Source of the DNA: Vibrio tasmaniensis 1F-187
GTDB taxonomy: Bacteria; Pseudomonadota; Gammaproteobacteria; Enterobacterales; Vibrionaceae
DNA length: 19,939 bases
Assembly (NCBI RefSeq): GCF_000272405.2
Contig: NZ_AJZM02000207.1
Location: 1-19,939, forward strand
Reading direction: 5' to 3'
Shown here: positions 1 to 8,435 of the stretch, in pieces
How the letters are laid out: the number at the start of each line of letters is the position of its first letter
How positions within the stretch are numbered: position 1 is the stretch's first letter
Position numbers and translations under genes: made by a program
Notes under the pieces: model-generated
What the model was told of the DNA's origin: nothing
Database searches by the model: none
The model's input: the letters and a program-made list of their open reading frames with translations, nothing else

Positions 1-623
1 ATTTCTTGGTTACTCGGTGGCAGGCTGATTCGGTGACTCTAGAAGCGGCCGCAGCATTACCGTTAGCCAGTCAAACAGCAGCCCAAGCGCTCAACAAAGC
101 TGAAGTGAAAGAGGGCGATCGCGTACTTATCTTAGCGGGTGCTGGCGGCGTTGGTCATCTAGCGGTTCAAATCGCCGTGGCAGTGAAAGCCGAGGTTTAT
201 ACAACTTGTAGCGAAGCGAATCTTGATTACTTAGCAACGCTAGGCGCTCATGCGATTAACTATAAGTTTGCGCCGGCATCGGAAAGAGTCTCTGATGTTG
301 ATGTGCTGATTGATTTGGTCGGTGGCGATACCGCTCTCGATGCATTGAAGTGTCTAAAAGATGGCGCAAGAGTGGTGACAGTCCCAACTTTATCTGCAGA
401 ATTGATCTGCGAAAAAGCAACATTATTAGGCTTTACTGCATCAGGCATGCTGGTTGAGCCAAACCCAGAGCAAATGGACACTATGCTGTACATGGTCAGT
501 GTCGGATTGCTCAAAACAGAAATTCAAGGTATCTACCAGTTAGACGAAGCGCAGTCTGCTCATCTACAGGTTGAAACTGGACATACCAGAGGCAAGGTAC
601 TACTTAAAATGCAAGAAGGTTGA
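1..623 (+). CDS. MDR-family zinc-less alcohol dehydrogenase / quinone oxidoreductase, 5' end cut off
   Basis: This is the C-terminal two thirds of a medium-chain dehydrogenase/reductase, probably an NAD(P)H-dependent quinone or enal oxidoreductase of the cytoplasm. The reading frame is open to the window edge and the first visible residues already belong to the inter-domain linker, so the true start lies upstream. Visible landmarks are the linker motif EAAAALPLASQTA, the Rossmann nucleotide-binding motif ILAGAGGVGHLAVQIA, and the helix following LGAHAINYK. The C-terminal segment ends in RGKVLLKM, the usual MDR ending. No zinc-ligand cysteine cluster is visible, which fits the QOR-like subgroup. 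It sits 6 bases before yqaA and may share its transcript. The substrate cannot be read from the sequence. Confidence 0.85.
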   Translation, partial: FLVTRWQADSVTLEAAAALPLASQTAAQALNKAEVKEGDRVLILAGAGGVGHLAVQIAVAVKAEVYTTCSEANLDYLATLGAHAINYKFAPASERVSDVDVLIDLVGGDTALDALKCLKDGARVVTVPTLSAELICEKATLLGFTASGMLVEPNPEQMDTMLYMVSVGLLKTEIQGIYQLDEAQSAHLQVETGHTRGKVLLKMQEG

Positions 624-629
624 TAGGCA

Positions 630-1091
630 GTGCTAGAGTTTTTTAATTCTCTGTTTGAAAACATAGCGCTGTGGTTCTCTGACTCGGCGCTGTGGGTACT
701 CTTTATTAGTGGCTTTTTGAGTGCCACATTATTGCCCGGGGGATCAGAAGCGAGCCTTGTGGCAGCCTTGAGCTTAGAGCAGTTCTCAACATCATCGATC
801 ATTCTTCTGGCGACACTCGGTAATACTTTGGGGGGCCTGACCAACTATTGGATTGGTTTATGGTTGCCTAATCGAACTCAATCTGAAAAGCATGGTCATA
901 AGGCTATGGCTTGGCTGAGCCGTTATGGTTACTGGACACTGTTATTCAGTTGGTTACCCATCATTGGTGATCCTTTGTGTCTGGCTGCCGGTTGGCTGAG
1001 AATGAAATTTATCCCTAGCGTTATTTTGATAGCGATTGGCAAAGCCGCTCGCTACAGCTTACTTGCTGCTATCTACTTCGGTTTTTTCTAA
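630..1091 (+). CDS. yqaA: YqaA family inner-membrane protein (SNARE-associated/DedA-like)
   Basis: A 153-residue hydrophobic protein closely resembling Escherichia coli YqaA. Matching segments include FLSATLLPGGSEASLVA, GNTLGGLTNYWIG and the C-terminal LPIIGDPLCLAAGWLRM. The family belongs to the VTT/DedA-like (SNARE-associated) membrane proteins; its molecular role is not settled, though DedA relatives are linked to lipid flipping. Three or four membrane segments are visible (about residues 18-48, 55-75, 100-122 and 128-150). The start is GTG at 630, directly before the first conserved helix, with no better ATG. It lies 6 bases after the oxidoreductase and 9 bases before the M16 lipoprotein, whose ribosome binding site overlaps its stop codon. 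Its position near gshA/luxS also recalls the E. coli yqaA-gshA neighbourhood. Confidence 0.85.
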   Translation: MLEFFNSLFENIALWFSDSALWVLFISGFLSATLLPGGSEASLVAALSLEQFSTSSIILLATLGNTLGGLTNYWIGLWLPNRTQSEKHGHKAMAWLSRYGYWTLLFSWLPIIGDPLCLAAGWLRMKFIPSVILIAIGKAARYSLLAAIYFGFF

Positions 1092-1100
1092 GGAGAACCT

Positions 1101-3959
1101 ATGAAAAAGGTTTTACTTGGTACATTTTCTCTTATCGCCATTGCTGGCTGTTCTTACAATGTACCTAGCTCAACACCCTTCTTTTCCTCGTTACCGGAAG
1201 GCGTCACTCTGTTAGAAGAGGTTAAGCCTTCTAAAGATAAAGTCGTGATTCCTTATGCGAAGTATCAGCTTGAAAACGGCTTGACCGTTATTCTTTCTCC
1301 TGATGATTCTGATCCACTTGTTCATGTTGATGTGACCTATCATGTGGGTTCTGCGCGTGAACAGATTGGCAAATCAGGCTTTGCTCACTTCTTTGAACAC
1401 ATGATGTTCCAAGGCTCAGAGAACGTCGGTGATCAACAGCACTTTAAGATCATCACCGAAGCGGGTGGTTCGTTAAATGGCACCACCAACCGTGACCGCA
1501 CTAATTACTTTGAAACCGTTCCTTCTAACCAACTCGAAAAAATGTTGTGGTTAGAATCGGACAGAATGGGTTTCTTGTTAGATGCGGTTTCTCAAAAGAA
1601 ATTTGAGGTGCAAAGAGGCACGGTTAAGAATGAGCGAGCGCAAAGCTATGAAAACCGCCCTTACGGTTTGATGTGGGAGCGCATGGGAGAAGCACTGTAT
1701 CCAGAAGGTCACCCTTACTCGTGGCAACCAATCGGTTATGTTGAAGACTTAGATCGTGTTGATGTGAATGACCTTAAGGCATTTTTCTTACGTTGGTATG
1801 GCCCAAACAATGCCGTGTTAACGATCGGTGGTGATATCGACGTTGATGACACGCTAGAGTGGGTTAACAAGTACTTTGGCCCTATCCCTCAAGGACCTGA
1901 AGTTAAGGCGGCAGAGAAGCAACCTGCAGTGCTGACTGAAGACAAGTACATCACCTTAAAAGATAATATTCGTCAGCCGATGGTGCTTGTTGGTTGGCCA
2001 ACAACGTATCGTGGTGAAGAGACGCAGGCTTCATTGAATGCACTGTCCAATGTGTTAGGTTCTGGCACCAACAGTTACTTGTATCAAAACCTCGTAAAAA
2101 CGCAAAAAGCGGTGAGCGCAGGATCTTTCCATGATTGTGCTGAGCTTGCATGTACCATGTATGTGTATGCGATGGGTAATTCAGGTGAAAAAGGCGATTT
2201 GACGGTTCTAAACAAAGAGCTGATGGATACCTTAGATCAATTCTCGAAAGAGGGCGTTGAACAAGAGCGTTTAGATCAGATCACTGGTATGGCAGAAGCG
2301 GATGCAGTTTTTGCACTACAAAGTGTTAAAGGTAAGGTTTCACAGCTTGCGTCTAACCAAACCTTCTATGGTCAGCCGGATCGCATTGAATCGCAACTCG
2401 ATCAAATTCGAGCGGTTACTCCAGAAAGCGTAAGCAAGGCATACCAAGATTTCATCGAAGGCAAGCACAAGGTTACGTTGAGTGTGGTTCCTAAGAAAAA
2501 ACTCGACTTAGCGGTTCGTGAGGCTACCTTTACCACACCTGCACGTACCCTTCCTGAATACAGCAAGGTGACGGAAGACCAACTGGATTTCAGAAAGGCG
2601 CCAAACACATTTGATCGCAGCGTGATGCCAGAAGTGAACTTTGGTGTTGAAGCGACCATGCCTGAGTTGTACCGCATGCACTTTGCGAACGGCACTGACT
2701 TGATTGGTACCGTGACCAGTGAAACGCCGACAGTACAGCTGCAAATTCAACTGCCTGCAGGCGAACGCTATGTTCGTAAAGGTCAAGAAGGCTTAGCGAA
2801 CCTAACGGCTTCGATGATGGAAGAGGGGTCGACTAAACGAACGGTTGAAGAACTACAGGCGACCTTAGATAAGCTTGGCAGTAGCGTTAGCATTGGCGCA
2901 GGCAGTTATACCACGGATATCTCGGTTTCAACGCTAGAGAAAAACCTGCCTCAAACCTTAGCGATCGTACAAGAGGTTCTGTTTGAGCCTAAGTTTGATG
3001 AGCAAGACTTTGAACGTGTTAAGAAGCAGATGCTTGAAGGTGTTGTCTATCAGCATCAACAACCAAGCTGGATGGCTTCTCAAGCAACCCGTGAAGTGCT
3101 ATTTGGTGACAGTATTTTTGCTCGAGCAAGCGATGGCACCAAGGCGTCTCTATCGGATCTAACCTTAGATGATGTGAAAAAATTCTATGCACAACACTAC
3201 ACACCGGAAGGTGCCAATATTGTTGTTGTGGGAGACATATCGAAGAAAGAGATAGGGAAACAGCTACAATTCTTTGAACAGTGGCAAGGCGATGCGGCAC
3301 CACTAACGCGTCCTCAGATCATCAAAGAGCTTTCAGGACAGCACCTGTATTTAGTTGATAAACCGGGTGCACCGCAAAGTATTGTTCGTTTAGTGCGTAA
3401 AGGTTTACCTTTCGACGCGACTGGTGAGTTGTATTTGAGCCAGCTAGCCAACTTTAACTTAGCCGGTAACTTCAATAGCCGTATCAACCAGAATCTACGT
3501 GAGGACAAAGCCTACACTTACGGTGCGAGCGGTTACTTCGCGAGTACTCGTGAAACTGGTGCGGTAGTATTTAGTGCTCAAGTGAGAGCCAATGCGACGG
3601 TTCCATCGATTCAAGAGTTTATCGCCGAGCTAAATGAATTTAGTCAGAGTGGATTAACTGACGAAGAGGTGAAATTTATGCGCCTTGCCGTCGGTCAACA
3701 AGATGCGCTTAAATACGAAACGCCAAGTCAAAAGGCTGGATTGTTGAGTAATATTGTTGCATTGAGCCTTGATGAATATTACCTACAACAGCGTAATCAG
3801 ATAGTTGAAACGGTTTCAAAAGAGACCTTAAACGAGCTATCGAAGAAATGGTTTGACCCGAATGATTATCAAATAATTGTTGTTGGCGACGCGACTTCGC
3901 TTCGTCCTCAACTAGAAAAGTTAGATATTCCAATAGAAGAGCTTGAAATCATTCGTTAG
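1101..3959 (+). CDS. Two-domain M16 (pitrilysin/insulinase) zinc metallopeptidase, lipoprotein
   Basis: A 952-residue M16-family peptidase. The N-terminus is a lipoprotein signal ending in IAGC, so Cys17 would be lipidated and the enzyme would act in the periplasm, anchored to a membrane. The active N-terminal half carries the inverted zinc motif H96-F-F-E99-H100, with Glu178 (in VKNERAQ) as the likely third ligand, 78 residues downstream as in pitrilysin-type enzymes. The C-terminal half (from about residue 515) repeats the fold but lacks HxxEH. It keeps the arginine/tyrosine-containing segment NLREDKAYTYGASG that closes the substrate chamber in this family. Length suits a single-chain clamshell M16 enzyme. 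A strong AAGGAG lies 6 bases before the ATG. The natural substrate is unknown; family members degrade short peptides. An imperfect hairpin follows the stop. Confidence 0.9.
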   Translation: MKKVLLGTFSLIAIAGCSYNVPSSTPFFSSLPEGVTLLEEVKPSKDKVVIPYAKYQLENGLTVILSPDDSDPLVHVDVTYHVGSAREQIGKSGFAHFFEHMMFQGSENVGDQQHFKIITEAGGSLNGTTNRDRTNYFETVPSNQLEKMLWLESDRMGFLLDAVSQKKFEVQRGTVKNERAQSYENRPYGLMWERMGEALYPEGHPYSWQPIGYVEDLDRVDVNDLKAFFLRWYGPNNAVLTIGGDIDVDDTLEWVNKYFGPIPQGPEVKAAEKQPAVLTEDKYITLKDNIRQPMVLVGWPTTYRGEETQASLNALSNVLGSGTNSYLYQNLVKTQKAVSAGSFHDCAELACTMYVYAMGNSGEKGDLTVLNKELMDTLDQFSKEGVEQERLDQITGMAEADAVFALQSVKGKVSQLASNQTFYGQPDRIESQLDQIRAVTPESVSKAYQDFIEGKHKVTLSVVPKKKLDLAVREATFTTPARTLPEYSKVTEDQLDFRKAPNTFDRSVMPEVNFGVEATMPELYRMHFANGTDLIGTVTSETPTVQLQIQLPAGERYVRKGQEGLANLTASMMEEGSTKRTVEELQATLDKLGSSVSIGAGSYTTDISVSTLEKNLPQTLAIVQEVLFEPKFDEQDFERVKKQMLEGVVYQHQQPSWMASQATREVLFGDSIFARASDGTKASLSDLTLDDVKKFYAQHYTPEGANIVVVGDISKKEIGKQLQFFEQWQGDAAPLTRPQIIKELSGQHLYLVDKPGAPQSIVRLVRKGLPFDATGELYLSQLANFNLAGNFNSRINQNLREDKAYTYGASGYFASTRETGAVVFSAQVRANATVPSIQEFIAELNEFSQSGLTDEEVKFMRLAVGQQDALKYETPSQKAGLLSNIVALSLDEYYLQQRNQIVETVSKETLNELSKKWFDPNDYQIIVVGDATSLRPQLEKLDIPIEELEIIR

Positions 3960-3975
3960 AGTACACATTAAAGGG

Positions 3976-4004
3976 GGAGGGAAAAGACTCTATTTTTCTC
4001 CTCC
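3976..4004 (+). terminator. Weak purine/pyrimidine hairpin after the M16 gene
   Basis: The purine-rich arm 3976-3985 pairs with the pyrimidine-rich arm 3994-4004 (four A-T pairs, then mostly G-C with one bulged C) around an 8-base loop. There is no U-tract after the second arm, so this is at best a weak terminator or an mRNA-stabilising 3' end. It lies 17 bases after the M16 stop and 55 before gshA. A TATGAT at 4014-4019 and a TATAAG at 4037-4042 could serve as -10 elements for gshA, but neither has a convincing -35. Confidence 0.25.
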
Positions 4005-4058
4005 AACCTAATTTATGATAGTTCTAATCAGAACGATATAAGATAAGTGAACTGAATT

Positions 4059-5627
4059 TTGACTGATTTTGCTGCGCGACTAAAGCAAGTTGCAACCAAC
4101 CCTAAGACCTTCTCTCAATTTGGTCGTGGTGTTGAAAGGGAAACGTTACGCTACACGGAAGAGGGGCATCTTGCTACTGGGCCGCACCCAAAGGCTTTGG
4201 GATCTGCGTTGATGAACGGATGGGTAACGACCGATTTTTCCGAGTCGCTACTGGAGTTTATTACGCCTGTTTCTAACGACGTTCCGACTCTTTTGAATCA
4301 GTTGTCTGATATCCATCACTTCACACAAACCAAGTTAGATGGCGAAAAGATGTGGCCGCTTTCTATGCCTTGTTACGTAGGCAGTGAAGATTACATTCAG
4401 CTAGCGCAATACGGCACCTCTAACAACGGCAAAATGAAGACGCTATATCGTGAAGGCCTAAAGCGCCGTTACGGTAGCCTGATGCAGATTATTTCTGGTG
4501 TTCACTTCAACTTCTCTTTCCCAGAAAGTTTTTGGGATAGCCTGTTTGGAGAGCAAACAGAAGAAGCGCGTTGTGAAGCTAAGTCAGATGCGTACTTTGG
4601 TTTGATTCGTAATTATTACCGTTTTGGTTGGTTAATCCCATATTTCTTCGGTGCTTCACCTGCACTATGTCCTTCTTTCATCAAAGGAAGAGAGACAAAG
4701 CTACCTTTTGAGAAGGTTGGCGAGACACTGTATCTGCCAAAAGCAACGGCACTTCGCCTGAGTGATCTTGGCTACACCAATAGTGCTCAAAGCGTATTAA
4801 AGATTGGCTTCAACAGCCTAGACCAGTACCTTGAAGGTTTGAACCAAGCGATTCGCACGCCATCAGAAGAGTTTGCTGAGATAGGCACTAAGGTTGATGG
4901 TGAATACCGTCAATTGAATAGTAACGTTCTTCAAATCGAGAACGAGCTTTATGCGCCAATTCGCCCTAAGCGCGTGGCGAAAAGTGGTGAAAAACCATCG
5001 GAAGCGCTGGCTCGTGCTGGTGTTGAGTACATCGAGGTTCGTTCTTTGGACGTAAACCCATTCAGCTCAATTGGTATCAATGAGCAACAAGTTCGCTTCC
5101 TCGATCTATTCTTAACTTGGAGTGTTCTATCTGACTCTGCTGAGATGGATAACTGCGAACTTGAATGCTGGCGCGATAACTGGAACAAGGTGATCTTAGA
5201 AGGTCGTCAGGTTGGTTTAGAACTCAAGATTGGTTGTGATGGCGAGAGACTGTCTCTGCAAGATTGGGCTAAACGCGTATTCAAAGATCTTCGTGTTATC
5301 GCTGAGTTGATGGATGCTGAGCAAGGTGGCCGTGCATACCAAGAAACGTGCGATACGCTTGAAACTTGGATTGATAACCCAGAGCTGACCATTTCTGGCC
5401 AGTTGCTAGAAGAGACCAAAAAATTAGGTGGCTTGGGTAAAGTGGGCTGTGCGTTAGGAAAAACGTACGCTCAGCAACACAAAGCACACCAATATAAAGT
5501 TTACTCAGCTGAGTTGATGGAAGCGGAAGTTCAACGCTCTGTGATTGCTCAGCAACAAAGTGAAGAAGCAAGCACTCAAGATTTTGACAGCTTCTTAACG
5601 GATTATTTTTCGTATTTAAAAGCATAG
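4059..5627 (+). CDS. gshA: Glutamate-cysteine ligase (gamma-glutamylcysteine synthetase)
   Basis: A cytoplasmic enzyme that joins L-glutamate and L-cysteine using ATP, the first and rate-limiting step of glutathione synthesis. The 522 residues match the proteobacterial type-1 GshA family in length. Diagnostic segments are [11 protein letters not shown] (residues 21-31), [14 protein letters not shown] (57-70), [13 protein letters not shown] and [14 protein letters not shown]. The start must be TTG at 4059. An in-frame TGA lies at 4053-4055, only ATT intervenes, and the next ATG would remove about 50 conserved residues. The Shine-Dalgarno sequence is poor (AGATAAG, 11 bases upstream), suggesting low initiation. 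It is followed after 10 bases by an SLT lipoprotein and then luxS. Context links cysteine use (GshA) with homocysteine production (LuxS). Confidence 0.97.
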   Translation: MTDFAARLKQVATNPKTFSQFGRGVERETLRYTEEGHLATGPHPKALGSALMNGWVTTDFSESLLEFITPVSNDVPTLLNQLSDIHHFTQTKLDGEKMWPLSMPCYVGSEDYIQLAQYGTSNNGKMKTLYREGLKRRYGSLMQIISGVHFNFSFPESFWDSLFGEQTEEARCEAKSDAYFGLIRNYYRFGWLIPYFFGASPALCPSFIKGRETKLPFEKVGETLYLPKATALRLSDLGYTNSAQSVLKIGFNSLDQYLEGLNQAIRTPSEEFAEIGTKVDGEYRQLNSNVLQIENELYAPIRPKRVAKSGEKPSEALARAGVEYIEVRSLDVNPFSSIGINEQQVRFLDLFLTWSVLSDSAEMDNCELECWRDNWNKVILEGRQVGLELKIGCDGERLSLQDWAKRVFKDLRVIAELMDAEQGGRAYQETCDTLETWIDNPELTISGQLLEETKKLGGLGKVGCALGKTYAQQHKAHQYKVYSAELMEAEVQRSVIAQQQSEEASTQDFDSFLTDYFSYLKA

Positions 5628-5637
5628 CGAGACTTTG

Positions 5638-6288
5638 GTGGAAAGGAAGCAAGCCTTATTAGGCCAGCCTAAACGCGTAAGTGGAAAATGGTTGCCAGTA
5701 GTGACTGTTGGTATTGTCTCTAGCCTATTGGTTGGATGTGCAACGCCACCGCCAAAGCAGCAAGATAACTTGTGTAGCATCTTCAGAGAACACCCGTCGT
5801 GGTATGAAGATGCTCTCGATATGCAAGAAGAGTGGGGCACGCCGATCAACGTAGCGATGGCTTTTGTGAAACAAGAGAGTAGCTATCGTCATGATGCGCG
5901 CCCGCCTAAAGATTACATTCTTGGCTTTATTCCGTGGGGACGCGTGAGTAGTGCTTACGGTTATGCACAAGCTCAAGACCCTGCTTGGGAAGATTTCCAA
6001 AAGGCGACCAATAACGGTGGCTCAAGAACCAATTTTGATGATGCATTGATGTTCATCGGTTGGTACACCAGCGAGACGCGTCGTCAGCTTGGTATCTCAC
6101 TATGGGACCCGTATAACCAATACCTGGCTTATCATGAAGGTCGTGGTGGTTATAAGCGTAAGTCATACAATAGCAAACCATCGTTGATTAAGGTGGCTCG
6201 CAAAGTCGAACAGCAAGCAAAAGATTATGGATGGCAACTTAAACAGTGCCGAAAAGAACTAGAAGACAATCGAAGTTGGTTTTTTTAA
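5638..6288 (+). CDS. Lipoprotein with lysozyme-like transglycosylase (SLT) fold
   Basis: A 216-residue envelope protein from GTG 5638; TTG 5635 is equally in frame, and no upstream ATG exists. A basic N-region (RKQ...KR) and hydrophobic stretch end in the lipobox LVGC (Cys34), followed by a proline-rich linker, so it is probably anchored in the outer membrane. The rest resembles a lysozyme-like/SLT domain. Candidate catalytic Glu80 sits in VKQESSYRHDARPP, followed by SSAYGYAQAQD (the family GYxQ-type motif) and the C-terminal YNQYLAYHEGRGGY. By family it would cleave peptidoglycan glycan strands to anhydro-muropeptides, but activity is inferred only. It lies between gshA and luxS with gaps of 10 and 24 bases, so it is probably co-transcribed. 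No GshA- or LuxS-related role is evident from its sequence. Confidence 0.8.
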   Translation: MERKQALLGQPKRVSGKWLPVVTVGIVSSLLVGCATPPPKQQDNLCSIFREHPSWYEDALDMQEEWGTPINVAMAFVKQESSYRHDARPPKDYILGFIPWGRVSSAYGYAQAQDPAWEDFQKATNNGGSRTNFDDALMFIGWYTSETRRQLGISLWDPYNQYLAYHEGRGGYKRKSYNSKPSLIKVARKVEQQAKDYGWQLKQCRKELEDNRSWFF

Positions 6289-6312
6289 AGCCAATCGTCA
6301 TGGAGAATAGCA

Positions 6313-6831
6313 ATGCCTTTATTAGATAGTTTTACTGTTGATCACACGCGCATGAACGCACCTGCAGTTCGTGTTGCTAAAACAATGCAAACCCCAAAAG
6401 GGGATACCATCACTGTGTTTGACCTGCGTTTTACTGCGCCAAACAAAGACATTCTATCTGAGAAAGGTATCCATACTCTAGAGCACCTATACGCAGGATT
6501 TATGCGCAATCAATTGAACGGTTCAGATGTAGAGATCATCGATATTTCACCAATGGGCTGTCGTACTGGTTTCTACATGAGCCTAATTGGTACGCCTTCA
6601 GAGCAGCAAGTGGCAGACGGTTGGTTGGCTGCAATGCAAGATGTGCTGAAAGTTGAGAATCAAAATAAGATCCCTGAGCTGAACGAGTACCAATGTGGTA
6701 CTGCGGCAATGCACTCTTTGGATGAAGCTAAAGATATCGCTAATGCGATCATCTCTGCCGGTATCTCTGTAAACAAAAATGATGAACTGGCATTGCCAGA
6801 GTCGATGCTGCAAGAGCTTAAGATCGACTAG
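6313..6831 (+). CDS. luxS: S-ribosylhomocysteine lyase (autoinducer-2 synthase)
   Basis: LuxS cleaves S-ribosylhomocysteine to homocysteine and 4,5-dihydroxy-2,3-pentanedione, the precursor of the quorum-sensing signal AI-2; it is part of the activated methyl cycle. The 172 residues match the family. The metal site is complete: His54 and His58 in the HTLEH motif and Cys128 in [12 protein letters not shown]. Glu57 and Cys83 ([10 protein letters not shown]) supply the acid/base residues. A good GGAG lies 8 bases before the ATG. It is the last gene of the gshA cluster. In vibrios AI-2 is sensed through LuxP/LuxQ, which are not in this window. Two hairpins follow, the second a clear terminator. 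Confidence 0.99.
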   Translation: MPLLDSFTVDHTRMNAPAVRVAKTMQTPKGDTITVFDLRFTAPNKDILSEKGIHTLEHLYAGFMRNQLNGSDVEIIDISPMGCRTGFYMSLIGTPSEQQVADGWLAAMQDVLKVENQNKIPELNEYQCGTAAMHSLDEAKDIANAIISAGISVNKNDELALPESMLQELKID

Positions 6832-6854
6832 TCATTGTTAGTTCACCTTGAATA

Positions 6855-6893
6855 CGCTCCACTCTAGATACATTTCACTCTAGAGACAGAGCG
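6855..6893 (+). other. Stem-loop in the luxS 3' untranslated region
   Basis: CGCTC (6855-6859) pairs with GAGCG (6889-6893), and CTCTAGA (6862-6868) pairs with TCTAGAG (6879-6885). This leaves a small internal loop (CA/ACA) and a 10-base apical loop. Twelve perfect pairs this close to the luxS stop, followed within 12 bases by the terminator hairpin, suggest a structured 3' UTR. It could protect the mRNA from exonucleases or form the body of a 3'-UTR-derived small RNA. The function is inferred. Confidence 0.5.
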
Positions 6894-6904
6894 AGTTAGA
6901 TACT

Positions 6905-6936
6905 AAAAGGCCCGGTTCAATGAACCGGGCCTTTTT
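6905..6936. terminator. Bidirectional Rho-independent terminator between luxS and corB
   Basis: A 15-base perfect inverted repeat (6905-6919 and 6921-6935, core AGGCCCGGTTCA) has an A-run on the left and a T-run on the right. It can therefore terminate luxS on the plus strand and corB on the minus strand. The converging gene arrangement supports both uses. Confidence 0.93.
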
Positions 6937-7036
6937 CGTCAACGTATTTTAGGACGAGACATATTTTAGAGCTAGGCAGTTATCGCATGTGAGCTTGTGA
7001 TTACTCACTTAGTTATCCCAGTCCAGCAAACCACTT

Positions 7037-8308
7037 TTATCCGTTAACGATCTGCGGGAACACGCGAACGAGCTTGATACGGTTCTCTTCGAGTTCAACA
7101 ATTTCCATTGGATGACTCGCAACCTGAACACTCAGGTGACTTTCTGGAATGTCTTCAAGGTGTTCCAGTATTAAACCATTAAGTGTTCTTGGGCCGTTTG
7201 TAGGTAGTGTCCACTGCAAGCCTTTGTTTATGTCACGGATATTGGCGCTGCCTTCAATCAAGAAGCTGCCATCGCTTTGCGGTGTGATCTCTTCAGATAA
7301 GCTTGGTGCAATTGAGGTCGTAAACTCACCAACGATTTCTTCTAGAATATCTTCAAGGGTAACCAAGCCGTTGATATCGCCATACTCATCCACAATCAAA
7401 CCGATGCGCTGTTTATTGCGCTGAAATTTAAGCAGCTGAATGTTGAGTGGTGTCGCTTCAGGAATAAAGTAGATCTCATCCGCAGCACGCAGCAGTGTCT
7501 CTTTATTGAATTCGTTCTTTTCAAGCATCAAGCGGTAAGCTTCTCGTAACCTAAGCATGCCAACCACTTCATCTATCTGGTCACGATATAACACAATACG
7601 ACCATGAGGCGAGTGAGTTAATTGGCGAACGATAGATTTCCAATCATCATTGATGTCGATGCCAGTGATTTCATTTCGAGGCACCATGATGTCGTTCACG
7701 GTTACGTGTTCTAAATCTAAAATAGACACCAACATATCTTGGTGGCGCTGAGGTATCAGGCTTCCCGCTTCATTTACCACGGTTCTCAGCTCTTCAGAGC
7801 TTAAGTGGTCGGTCGCATCATGGCGGGCTTTGACGCCTAAGATACGAATAAAACCGTTGGTAATGAAGTTCACCAATATCACCAATGGTGACAATACCTT
7901 CATCAGTATCATCAAAAGGATACTACTGGCGTAAGAGACACGCTCTGGAAACAGAGAAGCTATGGTTTTTGGGGTTACCTCGGCAAACACGAGGATCACG
8001 AGAGTCAGGACACCGGTCGCAATCGCAACGCCGATATCCCCGTAGATGCGCATACCAAGAATAGTCGCGATCGCAGACGCAAGAATGTTGACGAGATTGT
8101 TGCCGATGAGAATGAGGCCGATCAATCTGTCTGGGCGGTTCAGAAGTTTTTCTACGCGTTTGGCACCTTTATGACCCGTATTGGCCAAGTGCTTTAAACG
8201 GTAGCGGTTCAAGGACATCATGCCCGTTTCGGAACCAGAGAAATAACCAGAAATTACAATGAGACACGCGAGTAGCGCAAATAAGATACCCGTTGATATG
8301 TCGTCCAA
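7037..8308 (-). CDS. corB: CNNM/CorC-type transporter with DUF21, CBS pair and CorC_HlyC domains (CorB/YfjD)
   Basis: A 423-residue inner-membrane protein closely similar to E. coli YfjD/CorB (shared segments GYFSGSETGMMSLNRYRL, LIGNNLVNILASAI and LVFAEVTPKTIA). Domain order is the DUF21/CNNM membrane region with about three to four helices (residues 1-190), a tandem CBS pair that usually binds adenine nucleotides (about 205-330, IMVPRNEI to YGDINGLVTLEDILEEIVGE), and a C-terminal CorC_HlyC domain (about 345-423). Family members are implicated in magnesium/cobalt efflux or resistance; transport here is inferred. The start is TTG at 8308, with AGGAAAAG about 7 bases upstream; the E. coli protein begins at the equivalent residue. 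It has its own promoter and converges on luxS. Confidence 0.93.
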   Translation of the reverse strand: MDDISTGILFALLACLIVISGYFSGSETGMMSLNRYRLKHLANTGHKGAKRVEKLLNRPDRLIGLILIGNNLVNILASAIATILGMRIYGDIGVAIATGVLTLVILVFAEVTPKTIASLFPERVSYASSILLMILMKVLSPLVILVNFITNGFIRILGVKARHDATDHLSSEELRTVVNEAGSLIPQRHQDMLVSILDLEHVTVNDIMVPRNEITGIDINDDWKSIVRQLTHSPHGRIVLYRDQIDEVVGMLRLREAYRLMLEKNEFNKETLLRAADEIYFIPEATPLNIQLLKFQRNKQRIGLIVDEYGDINGLVTLEDILEEIVGEFTTSIAPSLSEEITPQSDGSFLIEGSANIRDINKGLQWTLPTNGPRTLNGLILEHLEDIPESHLSVQVASHPMEIVELEENRIKLVRVFPQIVNG

Positions 8309-8342
8309 AACTATTCTTTTCCTATTTGTGTATCTTGATTAA

Positions 8343-8371
8343 TTTATGACCGAACATGGTCGAGATGTCAA
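8343..8371 (-). promoter_or_regulatory. Sigma-70-type promoter of corB
   Basis: On the minus strand a perfect -35 TTGACA (8371-8366) and a -10 CATAAA (8348-8343) are separated by 17 bases, about 34 bases before the TTG start of corB. The spacer holds an interrupted palindrome GACCATGTTCGGTC, which could be an operator, but no regulator can be named. Confidence 0.6.
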
Positions 8372-8390
8372 TTGAATCTAACGGACTCAA

Positions 8391-8424
8391 TATTTTAAAG
8401 GCAAGGTGTGTGAGACCTTGCCTT
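8391..8424 (-). terminator. Terminator of ypjD
   Basis: A 10-base perfect stem (8415-8424 pairing with 8398-8407, AAGGCAAGGT read on the minus strand) has a 7-base loop and is followed by TTTAAAATA. It lies 11 bases after the ypjD stop. The interrupted U-tract may allow some read-through into corB, which also has its own promoter. Confidence 0.7.
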
Positions 8425-8435
8425 CATATTACAGA

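Noticed and set aside
38..53. XbaI (TCTAGA) and NotI (GCGGCCGC) sites almost adjacent, resembling a cloning polylinker
   Set aside because: They fall in frame within the conserved MDR linker LEAAAALPLA, so they are ordinary coding sequence.
2640..3959. Second half of the M16 peptidase lacking HxxEH, as a possible sign of decay
   Set aside because: Loss of the zinc motif in the C-terminal domain is normal for single-chain M16 enzymes, and the frame is intact.
6289..6312. A micA-like small RNA gene just upstream of luxS, as in E. coli
   Set aside because: The space before luxS is only 24 bases and is otherwise filled by the SLT lipoprotein gene; there is no room for the RNA.
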